The notes beneath the pieces were generated by a model. That model saw only the letters and a list, made by a program, of their open reading frames with translations, was not told the origin of the DNA and did no database searches. Positions 48,723 to 58,724 of a DNA stretch of 64,000 nt are shown here, one piece after another. Position 1 is the stretch's first letter. Each line of letters opens with the position of its first letter. The stretch comes from Vibrio sinensis (GTDB lineage Bacteria; Pseudomonadota; Gammaproteobacteria; Enterobacterales; Vibrionaceae), in the NCBI RefSeq assembly GCF_003605645.1, contig NZ_QVMU01000005.1, forward strand, positions 124,001 through 188,000. Direction: 5' to 3'. The translations under genes were made by a program, and so were the position numbers.

Positions 48723-49439
48723 TTATTCCGACAACGCGGATTTTTGAGCAACAACGATATCTGCGATGCCTTTCTTCGCCACCGTCAGTAGATCCATCAA
48801 CTCCTCATGAGTAAATGGTTCACCCTCTGCCGTGCCCTGAACTTCAATCATGCGACCATCTTCAGTCATCACGACATTCATATCTGTATCTGCTGCTGAA
48901 TCTTCAACGTATTCAAGATCGCACAGAATGTTTTCACCCAAGATGCCAACAGAGACTGCAGCAACGTGGCCTTTCATTGGGTTCTTTTTCAACTTACCGC
49001 TATCGATAAGGTGTTGGAATGCATCAGCCAAAGCAACGCTTGCACCAGAGATAGACGCTGTACGTGTACCGCCATCAGCTTGGATAACATCACAGTCAAC
49101 TGTTACCATGAACTCACCCATCGCTTCTAGATCAACAACCGCACGTAAACTACGAGCGATCAAGCGTTGGATTTCCATAGTACGACCGCCTTGCTTACCA
49201 TTGGCAGCTTCACGACGAGTACGTGAGTGTGTCGCACGTGGTAGCATTCCGTATTCAGCGGTTACCCAGCCTTTACCTTTGCCTTTCATCCAGCGTGGAA
49301 CTGAGTCTTCTACTGTCGCGTTACACAATACTTTGGTATTGCCAAACTCAACAAGAACCGAGCCTTCAGCGTAAGCAGTGTAATTACGAGTAATTTTGAT
49401 TGGGCGAATTTGATCCGCCTTGCGATCGTTTGGACGCAT
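48723..49439 (-). CDS. rph: Ribonuclease PH
   Basis: Phosphorolytic 3' exoribonuclease that trims tRNA precursors. The 238-residue protein starts [20 protein letters not shown] and has [16 protein letters not shown] and [18 protein letters not shown]. An ATG two codons earlier (49445) exists, but the ATG at 49439 is nine bases from the AGG of the ribosome site and matches the family. Read before pyrE in one unit; its translation end probably drives the attenuator. Confidence 0.95.
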   Translation of the reverse strand: MRPNDRKADQIRPIKITRNYTAYAEGSVLVEFGNTKVLCNATVEDSVPRWMKGKGKGWVTAEYGMLPRATHSRTRREAANGKQGGRTMEIQRLIARSLRAVVDLEAMGEFMVTVDCDVIQADGGTRTASISGASVALADAFQHLIDSGKLKKNPMKGHVAAVSVGILGENILCDLEYVEDSAADTDMNVVMTEDGRMIEVQGTAEGEPFTHEELMDLLTVAKKGIADIVVAQKSALSE

Positions 49440-49599
49440 GGGCATCTACCTATTAATTAAGGGGAGTTGAGCTTGGTTGGAGCAGGATTATAACGGAAAT
49501 AGACAACGGTTGCGAGAAGTCTATTTCTCGCCCATACCCACTATCCCTGCTACTATAGCTGAGTTAATTTTCAGCATAGATAAAAGACAGGAAAATTCG

Positions 49600-50466
49600 A
49601 TGATTTATAGTATGACCGCTTACGCGCGCAAAGAAGTGAAAGGCGATTGGGGCACGGCTGTATGGGAAATTCGCAGCGTAAACCAACGTTACCTAGAAAC
49701 TTACTTCCGCCTTCCTGAACAGTTCCGTGGTTTAGAACCTGTACTGCGTGAGCGCTTTCGTCAACGCCTTGCTCGCGGCAAGGTAGAGTGCGCATTGCGA
49801 TTTGAAGCAAACCCATCAGCAAAAGGCGAGCTTACAATCAACGAAACACTGGCTCAACAAGTGATCAACGCCGCTGAGCAAGTAATGAAAATGACTGGTG
49901 AGTCTAGCCGTTTGAACCCATTCCAAGTGATGCAATGGCCTGGCGTAATGGAAGCTCCTGAACAAGACATGGATTCAGTAAACAAAGACCTTCTTGCTGG
50001 TTTTGATGCTGCAATCGGTGAGTTCATTGAAGCTCGTGGTCGTGAAGGCGAGAACATGAAAGCGTTGATCGATCAACGTCTTGCTATTATCTCTGCTGAA
50101 GTCATTAAAGTTCGTGCACGTATGCCAGAAATTCTAGAATGGCAACGTGAGCGTCTATTGAATAAATTTGAAGATGCCAAGATCGACCTTGATGCGTCTC
50201 GCGTAGAGCAAGAACTGATTATCTTGGCTCAAAAATCTGATGTTGCTGAAGAACTTGACCGTCTTGATTCACACGTAAAAGAGACCACTAGCATTTTGAA
50301 AAAAGGTGGCGCTGTGGGTCGTCGTCTTGATTTCATGATGCAAGAGTTTAACCGTGAATCAAACACACTAGCATCTAAGTCAATTAGTACTGACATCACC
50401 GCTTCAGGCGTTGAGCTAAAAGTACTTATCGAGCAAATGCGTGAACAGATCCAAAACATTGAATAA
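49600..50466 (+). CDS. yicC: YicC family endoribonuclease-like protein
   Basis: A 288-residue conserved protein beginning MIYSMTAYARKEV, with the central EIRSVNQRYLETYFRLPEQFRGLEP and the C-terminal TLASKSISTDITASGVELKVLIEQMREQIQNIE. In E. coli YicC has been reported to take part in RNA degradation; its precise job here is inferred. An open frame reaches back to 49477, but only the ATG at 49600 has a ribosome site (ACAGGAAA) and gives the family N-terminus. Divergent from rph, next to it as in E. coli. Confidence 0.92.
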   Translation: MIYSMTAYARKEVKGDWGTAVWEIRSVNQRYLETYFRLPEQFRGLEPVLRERFRQRLARGKVECALRFEANPSAKGELTINETLAQQVINAAEQVMKMTGESSRLNPFQVMQWPGVMEAPEQDMDSVNKDLLAGFDAAIGEFIEARGREGENMKALIDQRLAIISAEVIKVRARMPEILEWQRERLLNKFEDAKIDLDASRVEQELIILAQKSDVAEELDRLDSHVKETTSILKKGGAVGRRLDFMMQEFNRESNTLASKSISTDITASGVELKVLIEQMREQIQNIE

Positions 50467-50485
50467 TTTTTCATTGAAGAAAAAC

Positions 50486-50511
50486 AAAAGCGCGATTCGT
50501 CGCGCTTTTGT
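50486..50511. terminator. Terminator between yicC and the EamA transporter
   Basis: AAAAGCGCGA/TCGCGCTTTT perfect 10-bp stem with a 4-base loop between convergent genes, followed by TGTTTGTT on the plus strand. Confidence 0.85.
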
Positions 50512-50526
50512 TTGTTATGGCCATCG

Positions 50527-51498
50527 CTATTTGAGCAGTGACTGACAAATATTAACGTCTGCGGAAAGCTCTTTTCGTCGCTTACCATTTAATCTTTGTC
50601 GAATTGAATGCCACTGATTCAATGATGAAACCTCAAGTTTCGTCACAAAAATCCCGCCTAATAATGGGATCATCAACAAAATAGATGCCATCGAAATACT
50701 GTTTCCTGCAAACCACGTTGATAGACTCAAAGCGATCAATGGGAAAAACAAGAAACAAATTGAAGCCGTAAATGGCGTCGAAACTTGCCCCAACTTAAAG
50801 TACGCAACAATCCCCCCTACACTCGCAAACAAACCTAAGTAAACCACGGCTGCGACAGAATCAAATGCGAACATGGTTATATTTGGCTGCTCAACTAGCA
50901 ATGACGTTATAAACAAACAGATTGACGCTACAAAGCTTGGAAGAGCGTTGTACGTGAGTACTGGAATGCCTTTACAGTGCTTCTCAACTAAAACATACAT
51001 CATTGCATGTGTTATTACAGCGCCACCTAAAGAAACAAACCCTAGCAGGTAATCATCTCCGCCCAAGCTCATCTCATTGACCAATATTAAGATGAGGCTA
51101 CATACCGCGATCAATAAGCCTAGAATTTGGACTTTTCGTAACCTCAAACCAAGGAAAAGGGTTGAAGTTATCATCACTGCAATAGGCATATTGGCAAAGA
51201 TAATCGAAGCTAATCCCGAGGATATATACTGCTCACCAAAAATCATTAAAGTAAATGGAATCGCAAAATAAAAAATAGCTACGATTAACATCCAAACCAT
51301 TTTTCCTTTGGGGAAAAATAGAGGCTGTTTTAGCAACTTAGCTAAGAGAATCAATAATGGCGCTGCGATAAAAAAGCGAAGCCCTGTGGCAAAAATCGGA
51401 GGTATGGTTTGTACTGCGATTTCCATCGCAAGCCATGTCGTGCCCCAAATTAAGCAAACTGAAAAAAACAATAGCATGGGTAGGTGTTTACGCAACAT
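50527..51498 (-). CDS. EamA/DMT-superfamily transporter
   Basis: A 323-residue inner-membrane protein with about ten hydrophobic segments and two EamA repeats; WGTTWLAMEIAVQTIPPIFATGLRF near the N-terminus is typical of the family (RhaT/YdcZ-type exporters). Substrate cannot be predicted. A TTG at 51513 is in frame, but the ATG at 51498 follows GGAGGTGGTT, a strong ribosome site. A perfect 22-bp palindrome lies 127 bases upstream. Convergent with yicC. Confidence 0.85.
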   Translation of the reverse strand: MLRKHLPMLLFFSVCLIWGTTWLAMEIAVQTIPPIFATGLRFFIAAPLLILLAKLLKQPLFFPKGKMVWMLIVAIFYFAIPFTLMIFGEQYISSGLASIIFANMPIAVMITSTLFLGLRLRKVQILGLLIAVCSLILILVNEMSLGGDDYLLGFVSLGGAVITHAMMYVLVEKHCKGIPVLTYNALPSFVASICLFITSLLVEQPNITMFAFDSVAAVVYLGLFASVGGIVAYFKLGQVSTPFTASICFLFFPLIALSLSTWFAGNSISMASILLMIPLLGGIFVTKLEVSSLNQWHSIRQRLNGKRRKELSADVNICQSLLK

Positions 51499-51624
51499 AA
51501 CCACCTCCAACACAAAACAAAGTGATTGTACTGCTAATACGCATTAGGCATGAGCGCTGCGCCGAAAAGCACAACGTATTAATTAACGACATAAAGATCA
51601 TTTTCTTATTCCCATCACAGGATG

Positions 51625-51646
51625 GTGTAAATAAATTTATTTACAC
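51625..51646. repeat. 22-bp perfect palindrome upstream of the EamA gene
   Basis: GTGTAAATAAA followed by its exact complement TTTATTTACAC, without spacer. It has the size and symmetry of an operator for a dimeric regulator. It lies between the transporter start (51498) and the end of the next gene (51727). Not a terminator: no GC stem and no T tail. Confidence 0.65.
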
Positions 51647-51726
51647 GCATAACAAATACGCACGAAACATTCGCACAAAGATTTCGTACAAAAAGTGTGG
51701 TGTAGCAAAGTGCTACGAGATAGGAA

Positions 51727-52101
51727 TTAGGCTATCGGAGGGCGATAGAGTGAGCGCATATCTGCACTTGAATAGAGAGTCAAAGGCGTTGCATTAACAA
51801 CAAATCGATAAGGTGACTCATAGGAATGTAATAAGTTACCAATAAGGTAGCTGCCTTGAGTTGATCCTGAAGAGCAACATTGTTTTTCCAAGCAACTGCC
51901 GCCAACATCGCAACATCCCGATTCAGTCTGTAAAAGAGTATCGAGTCCCTGATCGGTACAATGAACCGCTTCTATTGCGGTATTAGACATCAGAAATTGA
52001 GTAGACAAAACATCTGCACGAACGAAAACACTCGATAGCAAAACAGCCATCAGAGTTATCACGAAAAAGCAGATAGTGGGTATGTTTTTACTGAACACCA
52101 C
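51727..52101 (-). CDS. Small exported cysteine-rich hypothetical protein
   Basis: A 124-residue protein of unknown function. Residues 1-29 look like a signal peptide (charged KN, hydrophobic IPTICFFVITLMAVLLSSVF, then VRA). The mature part has six cysteines grouped as C, CC, C and CC between about 47 and 77 (HCTDQ, GCCDVGGSC, EKQCC), which suggests disulfides or metal binding. The start is a GTG with only a weak ribosome site, so the N-terminus is uncertain. No operon partners: about 230 bases to the transporter gene and 156 to psiE. Confidence 0.55.
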   Translation of the reverse strand: MVFSKNIPTICFFVITLMAVLLSSVFVRADVLSTQFLMSNTAIEAVHCTDQGLDTLLQTESGCCDVGGSCLEKQCCSSGSTQGSYLIGNLLHSYESPYRFVVNATPLTLYSSADMRSLYRPPIA

Positions 52102-52257
52102 AATGTCTCGTCAAAGAATCAATTTAATCGTGCAACGATAACGGTATAGATAATAATTAGCAACAAGCAAAACAGAGCTTTACATTGATTTACTTATACG
52201 TAGTGGTTACTAGTAGGCTAATTTACTAGCAATATGAAATTATCGATATTAAGTTCT

Positions 52258-52683
52258 CTACTCATCTTTTTCTTCAGTGCGTGGATCCACGTAGGGCCAA
52301 TAATGGTGCCCGACTCGAATCAGTAACGTCGCACCAGCCAGCACAAATGCGGCTAAAGATAGCCAAACAATCATGGCAGAATCGAGTTCTTTCATTCCCA
52401 AGGTGATGTATCGGGCGATGGCCATCATCGCGATATAAATTGGGTAACGTACCGGAATCTTACCGTTGACGACAAACTGCTGCACCATGGCGAGCACTTC
52501 GAGATAAATAAACATCAACAAAATGTCCGTCAACTGAATGCGCTTCTCGACAAAGACATGCACAAACTCCTCCACCATTGCAAAAAGCGTGGCTAATGTA
52601 ATCGCCACCAGCAAAACGGCTTCAAGGATGTGAAACACTTTTAAAAATGGACGACTAAATGATTTAGGTAAGTGTGAAGGCAT
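52258..52683 (-). CDS. psiE: PsiE family phosphate-starvation-inducible membrane protein
   Basis: A 141-residue protein with four hydrophobic segments, matching PsiE: HILEAVLLVAITLATLFAMVEE, LTDILLMFIYLEVLAMVQQFV and GKIPVRYPIYIAMMAIARYI. In E. coli it is controlled by PhoB and CRP, but its function is not known. Single gene on the minus strand. No clear Pho box was seen upstream. Confidence 0.88.
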   Translation of the reverse strand: MPSHLPKSFSRPFLKVFHILEAVLLVAITLATLFAMVEEFVHVFVEKRIQLTDILLMFIYLEVLAMVQQFVVNGKIPVRYPIYIAMMAIARYITLGMKELDSAMIVWLSLAAFVLAGATLLIRVGHHYWPYVDPRTEEKDE

Positions 52684-52792
52684 GTGTGGTATCCATATAC
52701 AAAATCAACTCGTTATGAGTTTAGCATGCTGATATAAAGAAAAAACACACAAAAAACGTGCTTCATCCCATCACGACTAAAGAATGAATAAA

Positions 52793-52820
52793 AAAGCCCG
52801 CAGACTAAACGGCGGGCTTT
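52793..52820 (-). terminator. Terminator after the purine permease gene
   Basis: Stem AAAGCCCGC/GCGGGCTTT with loop, then TTTTTT on the minus strand, about 35 bases after the permease stop. Confidence 0.85.
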
Positions 52821-52853
52821 CACATCAATTGCTTCTAAGGCATGAGCTGTAGA

Positions 52854-54224
52854 TTAGAGCATCACTAGGTAGGCAAGGAACAAGACACACAATCCGTAAA
52901 TAACAGGATGAACTTGCTTACCTTTACCTGCGACCACCATGGTAAATGCGTAGCTGATGAAGCCCATCGCCATACCATTTGCTGGAGAGAAGCTCACCAC
53001 GGTAAACATAATGGTAAAGAACGCTGCAATGCGAGACTCTTTTTGTTCCCACTGAATTTGCCCTAAACGACCAATCATGTAGATGCCGACAACTACCATC
53101 GCTGGCGCAACCATTGCAGCAGAAAAAACTGAGAACAATGGGAACATAAATAGAGATAGTGCAAATAAGCCAGCAACCATCACTGCAGCAAGACCTGTCT
53201 TCGCTCCTTGTGAAGATGCGATGCCTGATTCAGAGAATGCAGTGATTGATGTAGTACCTAAAATCGAACCAATAACTGTACCACCTGCGTCTGCAACCAG
53301 TGCTGAACGAGCATTTGGCACTTTACCGTCTTTATCAATAATGCCGGCATCGCGACCTACACCGATAATTGTGCTCAAACCATCAAAGAAGTCGACAATT
53401 AGGAAGATGATGACGATAAACAGCAGGTCAAACATCTTGTCTGTGGTGAGATTAGAGAAATCGAACACCTTACCAAAGCTGCCCTCAATACTTGGCGGCA
53501 TCGAGAAGAACTGGTCTGGAATTGGTGCGTTGTTGGTGCCCATGATGACATCAGCAAGCACTGTCAGAATGATCGCAGAGATGAACGAAATAAACGTCGC
53601 CAACTTAATATCACGTACCATACAACCAAGTGCGATAAAGATACTGATATAAGCGATAATCACTTGCGGGTTAGAAATGTCGCCCATGCTCACCAAGATG
53701 ATTGGGTTCGCAACAATAATACCTGCGTTTTTCAAACCTAAAAATGCGATGAAAAGGCCAAGTGAAACGGTGATCGCGAGTTTTAGGTCTTCAGGAATCG
53801 ATTCAATTAACGCTTTGCGGATATTCGTCATTGAAAGAATCAGGTAAAGCACACCAGAAAGGAAGATACCGAATAAAGCCTCATGCCAAACCAACGCCAC
53901 TGAACTGCTCAATAGCATACCTTTGAAGAAGCCGTTCATGCTCATACCTGGAGCAAGCATCACTGGGTAGTTACCCCAAATACCCATAATCAAGGTAGCA
54001 ATAGCAGAAGCGATAGCCGTTGCTGTAAATACCGCACCTTTATCCATCCCAGGAATGCTTCCTAGAATCGCAGGGTTTACTGCCAAAATGTAACTCATCG
54101 CTAAGAATGTAATGAAACCAGCGTACAGCTCAGTACCAACGGTAGTATTGCGTTGAGTAATTTTAAAAACAGAATCAAGGACTCTAGGGGGAGTTTGCGA
54201 CTTTAGGGTTGAATCGAGACTCAC
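52854..54224 (-). CDS. NCS2-family purine permease (AzgA/GhxP-like)
   Basis: Inner-membrane importer, probably of hypoxanthine, guanine or adenine. The 456-residue protein has about 13 hydrophobic segments and the AzgA-type sequences GFITFLAMSYILAVNPAIL, LAPGMSMNGFF (normally APGMGxNA), IIFLIVDFFDGLSTIIGVG and ADAGGTVIGSILGTTSITAFSESG. Start is a GTG at 54224, six bases after TAAGAGG. Two PurR-like boxes and a triple repeat lie upstream, which supports purine regulation and function. Substrate specificity is not decided by the sequence. Asn replaces nothing in the TTSITAFSES motif, which is intact. Confidence 0.85.
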   Translation of the reverse strand: MSLDSTLKSQTPPRVLDSVFKITQRNTTVGTELYAGFITFLAMSYILAVNPAILGSIPGMDKGAVFTATAIASAIATLIMGIWGNYPVMLAPGMSMNGFFKGMLLSSSVALVWHEALFGIFLSGVLYLILSMTNIRKALIESIPEDLKLAITVSLGLFIAFLGLKNAGIIVANPIILVSMGDISNPQVIIAYISIFIALGCMVRDIKLATFISFISAIILTVLADVIMGTNNAPIPDQFFSMPPSIEGSFGKVFDFSNLTTDKMFDLLFIVIIFLIVDFFDGLSTIIGVGRDAGIIDKDGKVPNARSALVADAGGTVIGSILGTTSITAFSESGIASSQGAKTGLAAVMVAGLFALSLFMFPLFSVFSAAMVAPAMVVVGIYMIGRLGQIQWEQKESRIAAFFTIMFTVVSFSPANGMAMGFISYAFTMVVAGKGKQVHPVIYGLCVLFLAYLVML

Positions 54225-54336
54225 AGTAAACCTCTTACAGCTTGGGTTAGACCTTTATAAAAAGGTATGGACGTAAATTAGATCAATACGTTCCATTGCT
54301 GTATGAATGCACTGGTGCCTTTCTTCGCAACCTATG

Positions 54337-54395
54337 CTTTTACATGCAAATACTGCTTTTCTATGCAGATATTACTTTTCTACACAGAAGTACTG
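54337..54395. repeat. Three tandem 19-bp imperfect repeats
   Basis: Units start at 54337, 54356 and 54375, each beginning CTTTT and containing a (C/T)A(T/C)(G/A)CA core: CTTTTACATGCAAATACTG, CTTTTCTATGCAGATATTA, CTTTTCTACACAGAAGTACTG. The regular spacing of 19 bases is not explained by coding sequence. About 110 bases upstream of the permease start. Confidence 0.7.
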
Positions 54396-54457
54396 TAGTG
54401 ACCAAGATAGGCTCGGTAGTAGAAACGTCTAAACCATTTTATTAGACATATACAGCA

Positions 54458-54473
54458 ACGAAATCGTTTGCGC
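54458..54473. promoter_or_regulatory. PurR-like operator 1
   Basis: ACGAAATCGTTTGCGC agrees with the PurR consensus ACGCAAACGTTTGCGT at 13 of 16 positions. Upstream of the purine permease (reading left). Confidence 0.6.
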
Positions 54474-54533
54474 GGCATTGTAAGGAATTTGAATGAGAGT
54501 TCAATGAATTTCGTACGAAACAAGCAAATTAAA

Positions 54534-54545
54534 GCAAACGTTTGC
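54534..54545. promoter_or_regulatory. PurR-like operator 2
   Basis: GCAAACGTTTGC is the perfect palindromic core of the PurR box (positions 3 to 14 of the consensus). It is 76 bases from operator 1 centre to centre. It could also affect gmk, which reads away from it to the right. Confidence 0.7.
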
Positions 54546-54650
54546 CTTTTGGCGAAAATTTTGTTTCAAGCCATCTGTTCATGGCATAGAGAAAAACTCA
54601 CCATCACCACCTGACTCAAGTGGTGAATAATTGTGTTCTAGTTGTCCTAA

Positions 54651-55418
<768 letters not shown>

Positions 55419-55522
55419 TCACCGCTGTTTACAGATGAGACGATCTTCTCGCTAGAATATAGATAGTGAAGACTGTATAATTTCTCGTCATACTAAAATT
55501 TAGTTAACTTATTGGAGTCCTC

Positions 55523-55795
55523 ATGGCACGCGTAACAGTTCAAGACGCTGTAGAAAAAGTTGGCAACCGTTTCGACCTAGTTCTAATTTCAGCACGCCGC
55601 GCACGTCAAATGCAAACTGGTGGTAAAGATTCACTTGTGCCAGAAGAGAACGATAAGCCAACGGTTATCGCTCTACGCGAAATCGAAGAAGGCCTGATCA
55701 CTAAAGAGATCCTTGATGCTCGTGAGCGTCAAGAACAGCAAGAGCAAGAAGCAGCTGAACTAGCAGCAGTTAGCAGCATCGCTCATAGTCGTTAA
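55523..55795 (+). CDS. rpoZ: RNA polymerase omega subunit
   Basis: A 90-residue subunit that helps assemble beta' and forms one ppGpp site on RNA polymerase. It begins [30 protein letters not shown] and has [15 protein letters not shown]; the C-terminal third is Glu/Gln-rich ([15 protein letters not shown]). Preceded by TTGGAGTCC; spoT follows after 37 bases. Confidence 0.97.
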   Translation: MARVTVQDAVEKVGNRFDLVLISARRARQMQTGGKDSLVPEENDKPTVIALREIEEGLITKEILDARERQEQQEQEAAELAAVSSIAHSR

Positions 55796-55832
55796 TCGAC
55801 TTTCTAACTCAACTATCTTACGGGCCTAAAGT

Positions 55833-57953
55833 TTGTATCTATTCGATAGCCTCAAAGACGTTGCCCAAGAATATCTAACAGAGCCTCAAATTGAGGCTCT
55901 GCGTCAATCTTATGTGGTAGCGAAAAATGCCCATGAAGGGCAAACCCGTTCGACCGGGGAACCCTATATCATCCATCCAGTTGCTGTTTCACGTATTCTC
56001 GCAGAAATGCGCTTGGATATTGAAACCCTGCAAGCGGCTTTACTTCATGATGTCATCGAAGATTGTGATGTCACCAAAGAAGATCTCGAAGTTCAATTTG
56101 GAACAACGGTAGCCGAACTGGTCGATGGCGTATCTAAGCTTGATAAGCTCAAATTTCGCGATCGCAAAGAAGCGCAAGCTGAGAACTTCCGTAAGATGGT
56201 TCTTGCCATGGTGCAAGACATTCGAGTCATCCTAATTAAACTGGCTGACCGAACCCACAATATGCGCACTCTCGGTGCATTACGTCCTGACAAAAAACGC
56301 CGTATTGCGCGTGAAACTCTCGAAATTTACTCTCCTCTAGCCCACCGCCTTGGTATCCACAACATCAAAACTGAACTCGAAGAGTTAGGCTTTGAAGCGC
56401 TATATCCAAATCGCTACCGTGTATTAAAAGAAGTGGTTAAAGCGGCTCGTGGTAATCGTAAAGAGATGATTCAACGCATCCACAGTGAAATCGAAGGTCG
56501 CTTAGAAGAAGTCGGATTACCTGCACGAGTCTTAGGCCGTGAGAAGAATCTGTTCTCCATCTATAACAAGATGAAAACCAAAGAACAGAAATTCCACACC
56601 ATCATGGACATCTATGCATTTCGCGTAATCGTCGATAGCGCTGATACCTGTTATCGCGTATTAGGCCAAGTACACAGCTTGTACAAGCCTCGTCCAAGTC
56701 GTATGAAAGATTACATTGCCGTACCAAAAGCGAACGGCTATCAATCTCTGCATACCTCGATGGTAGGTCCACATGGTGTTCCTGTTGAAGTTCAAATTCG
56801 AACCGAAGACATGGACCAAATGGCGGACAAAGGTGTTGCTGCGCATTGGTCGTACAAAGGTAATGGCGAACGTACCGGAACCACCGCACAAGTGAAAGCT
56901 CAGCGCTGGATGCAAAGCTTACTTGAGCTACAGCAAAGTGCGGGCAACTCATTCGAATTTATTGAAAACGTAAAATCCGATCTGTTCCCAGATGAGATTT
57001 ACGTCTTCACACCAAAAGGTCGTATCGTTGAACTCCCAGTGGGTGCAACGGCGGTTGACTTTGCGTATGCGGTACACACAGATGTAGGTAATACCTGTGT
57101 CGGTGCTCGTGTTGATCGCAACCCATACCCTCTTAGCAAGTCACTGAAAAATGGCCAAACCATCGAAATCATCAGTGCGCCGGGTGCTCGACCTAATGCG
57201 GCTTGGTTGAACTATGTCGTAACTTCTCGTGCTCGAACTAAGATTCGTCAAGTTCTGAAAACCATGCGTCGTGAAGAATCCGTTGCTCTTGGGCGTCGTC
57301 TTCTAAATCATGCCCTCGGTGAACGTTCTTTAGGTGATATTAGTGAAGCTAACATCAACCACGTACTAAGCGAACTTAAAATCGAATCCGTGGAAGAGCT
57401 ATTGGCCGAAATCGGTCTTGGTGAACTGATGAGTATCGTGATTGCTCGTCGTTTATTAGGCGATGCCGATGAACTCACTGAAGTCGAAAACGTCGATGGG
57501 AAACCAAGGAAGAAACTACCAATTCGTGGATCTGAAGGTATTTTGCTGACATTTGCTAATTGCTGTCACCCAATTCCTGATGACCATATTATTGCGCACG
57601 TTTCTCCGGGTCGTGGCCTTGTTGTTCACCGTGAAACCTGTCCTAATGTACGTGGTTACCAACGTGAACCTGATAAGTACATGGCCGTTGAGTGGTCTGA
57701 AGATTACGACCAAGAGTTTATTACTGAACTCAAAGTCGATGTTCAGAACCGTCAAGGTGCCTTGGCAGAACTGACCAATGTTATCTCGAAAACCGGCTCA
57801 AACATTCACGGTTTAACCACTGAAGAGCGTGATGGCCGTTTATACACGGTTATGGTTCTACTAACGACGAAAGACCGCGTTCACTTGGCAAGCATTATGC
57901 GAAGAATCAAAGCCATGCCACAGACGCTCAAAGTACGCCGTCGTAAAAACTAG
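55833..57953 (+). CDS. spoT: Bifunctional (p)ppGpp synthetase/hydrolase SpoT
   Basis: Makes and degrades ppGpp during starvation. The 706-residue protein has, in order, the HD hydrolase domain (HPVAVSRILA, LLHDVIEDC, RTHNMRTL; about 1-190), the synthetase domain (YIAVPKANGYQSLHTSMVGP; about 240-350), the TGS domain (about 390-450) and a C-terminal ACT domain (about 630-706). Start codon is TTG at 55833, giving MYLFDSLKDV, which matches SpoT of other species; no ATG is placed properly. Being next to rpoZ is the usual order. Confidence 0.96.
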   Translation: MYLFDSLKDVAQEYLTEPQIEALRQSYVVAKNAHEGQTRSTGEPYIIHPVAVSRILAEMRLDIETLQAALLHDVIEDCDVTKEDLEVQFGTTVAELVDGVSKLDKLKFRDRKEAQAENFRKMVLAMVQDIRVILIKLADRTHNMRTLGALRPDKKRRIARETLEIYSPLAHRLGIHNIKTELEELGFEALYPNRYRVLKEVVKAARGNRKEMIQRIHSEIEGRLEEVGLPARVLGREKNLFSIYNKMKTKEQKFHTIMDIYAFRVIVDSADTCYRVLGQVHSLYKPRPSRMKDYIAVPKANGYQSLHTSMVGPHGVPVEVQIRTEDMDQMADKGVAAHWSYKGNGERTGTTAQVKAQRWMQSLLELQQSAGNSFEFIENVKSDLFPDEIYVFTPKGRIVELPVGATAVDFAYAVHTDVGNTCVGARVDRNPYPLSKSLKNGQTIEIISAPGARPNAAWLNYVVTSRARTKIRQVLKTMRREESVALGRRLLNHALGERSLGDISEANINHVLSELKIESVEELLAEIGLGELMSIVIARRLLGDADELTEVENVDGKPRKKLPIRGSEGILLTFANCCHPIPDDHIIAHVSPGRGLVVHRETCPNVRGYQREPDKYMAVEWSEDYDQEFITELKVDVQNRQGALAELTNVISKTGSNIHGLTTEERDGRLYTVMVLLTTKDRVHLASIMRRIKAMPQTLKVRRRKN

Positions 57954-57966
57954 TCACCTGACTCTC

Positions 57967-58001
57967 ATGCCCTTAACATCATTGATATTAAGGGCATTTT
58001 A
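57967..58001 (+). terminator. Hairpin after spoT
   Basis: Perfect 10-bp stem ATGCCCTTAA/TTAAGGGCAT with an 11-base loop and TTTTA after it, 14 bases beyond the spoT stop and 40 before trmH. Probably a terminator or attenuator between the two genes. Confidence 0.75.
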
Positions 58002-58040
58002 TTGATGTCCATATCGTTATCTTATCTGCACATAAATACT

Positions 58041-58724
58041 ATGAACTTAGAACGCTACCAACGCATCCAACAAGTCCTTAAAGCTCGTCAAACTGACTTA
58101 ACCCTGTGCCTCGAAGAAGTACACAAACCTAATAACGTCTCTGCTGTTATTCGCAGTGCTGATGCGACTGGATTACATAAAATCCATGCGGTTTGGCCAC
58201 ATCGAATGCGCACATTAACTCACACCTCAGCAGGTGCTCGAAACTGGGTTGAAGTCGATAACCACAGCAGTATTGCCGACGCGATTCAAACCTTAAAGGC
58301 ACAAGGGATGCAGGTTTTAGTTACTAACCTATCTGATACCGCCGTTGATTTTCGCGAGATTGATTACACCAAGCCAACCGCCATTATCTTAGGTGGTGAA
58401 AAAGAAGGTGCATCTGCACAAGCAAAACAGCTGGCAGATCAAGACATCATTATTCCTATGGTGGGAATGGTGCAGTCCCTAAATGTATCGGTTGCCAGCG
58501 CAGTAATTTTGTATGAAGCGCAGCGTCAACGTGAAGCTGCAGGCATGTACAACAAGGAAGTCAGCTCTCTGCCAGAAGAAGTAATCCATCGCATTTTGTT
58601 CGAACGTGGTCATCCGGTATTAGCCAAAGTCGCCAAGCGTAAAGGACTAAGCTACCCACCATTAGACGATGAGGGTCAAATCATCGCAGATGAAGCTTGG
58701 TGGAAAGAGATGCAAAAAGCCTAA
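58041..58724 (+). CDS. trmH: tRNA (guanosine-18-2'-O)-methyltransferase
   Basis: SPOUT-family enzyme that methylates G18 in the D-loop of tRNA with SAM. The 227-residue protein has the three family motifs: VHKPNNVSAVIRSADATG, ILGGEKEGAS and IPMVGMVQSLNVSVASAVILYEAQR. A start at 58002 is in frame but would lie almost on the spoT hairpin; the ATG at 58041 gives MNLERYQRI, the family start. Also called spoU. Confidence 0.94.
   Translation: MNLERYQRIQQVLKARQTDLTLCLEEVHKPNNVSAVIRSADATGLHKIHAVWPHRMRTLTHTSAGARNWVEVDNHSSIADAIQTLKAQGMQVLVTNLSDTAVDFREIDYTKPTAIILGGEKEGASAQAKQLADQDIIIPMVGMVQSLNVSVASAVILYEAQRQREAAGMYNKEVSSLPEEVIHRILFERGHPVLAKVAKRKGLSYPPLDDEGQIIADEAWWKEMQKA

Noticed and set aside
48850..49374. 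Plus-strand 174-codon ORF over rph
   Set aside because: Antisense shadow of rph, with no start signal or family resemblance.
52854..54224. Long plus-strand ORF (53083-53652) as a gene
   Set aside because: It is antisense to the well-supported permease gene and has composition of a mirror frame without any motif.
54225..54460. Possible purine riboswitch upstream of the NCS2 permease
   Set aside because: The conserved three-way junction and loop sequences of the purine aptamer are not present; only a short ACCTT/AAGGT hairpin is seen.
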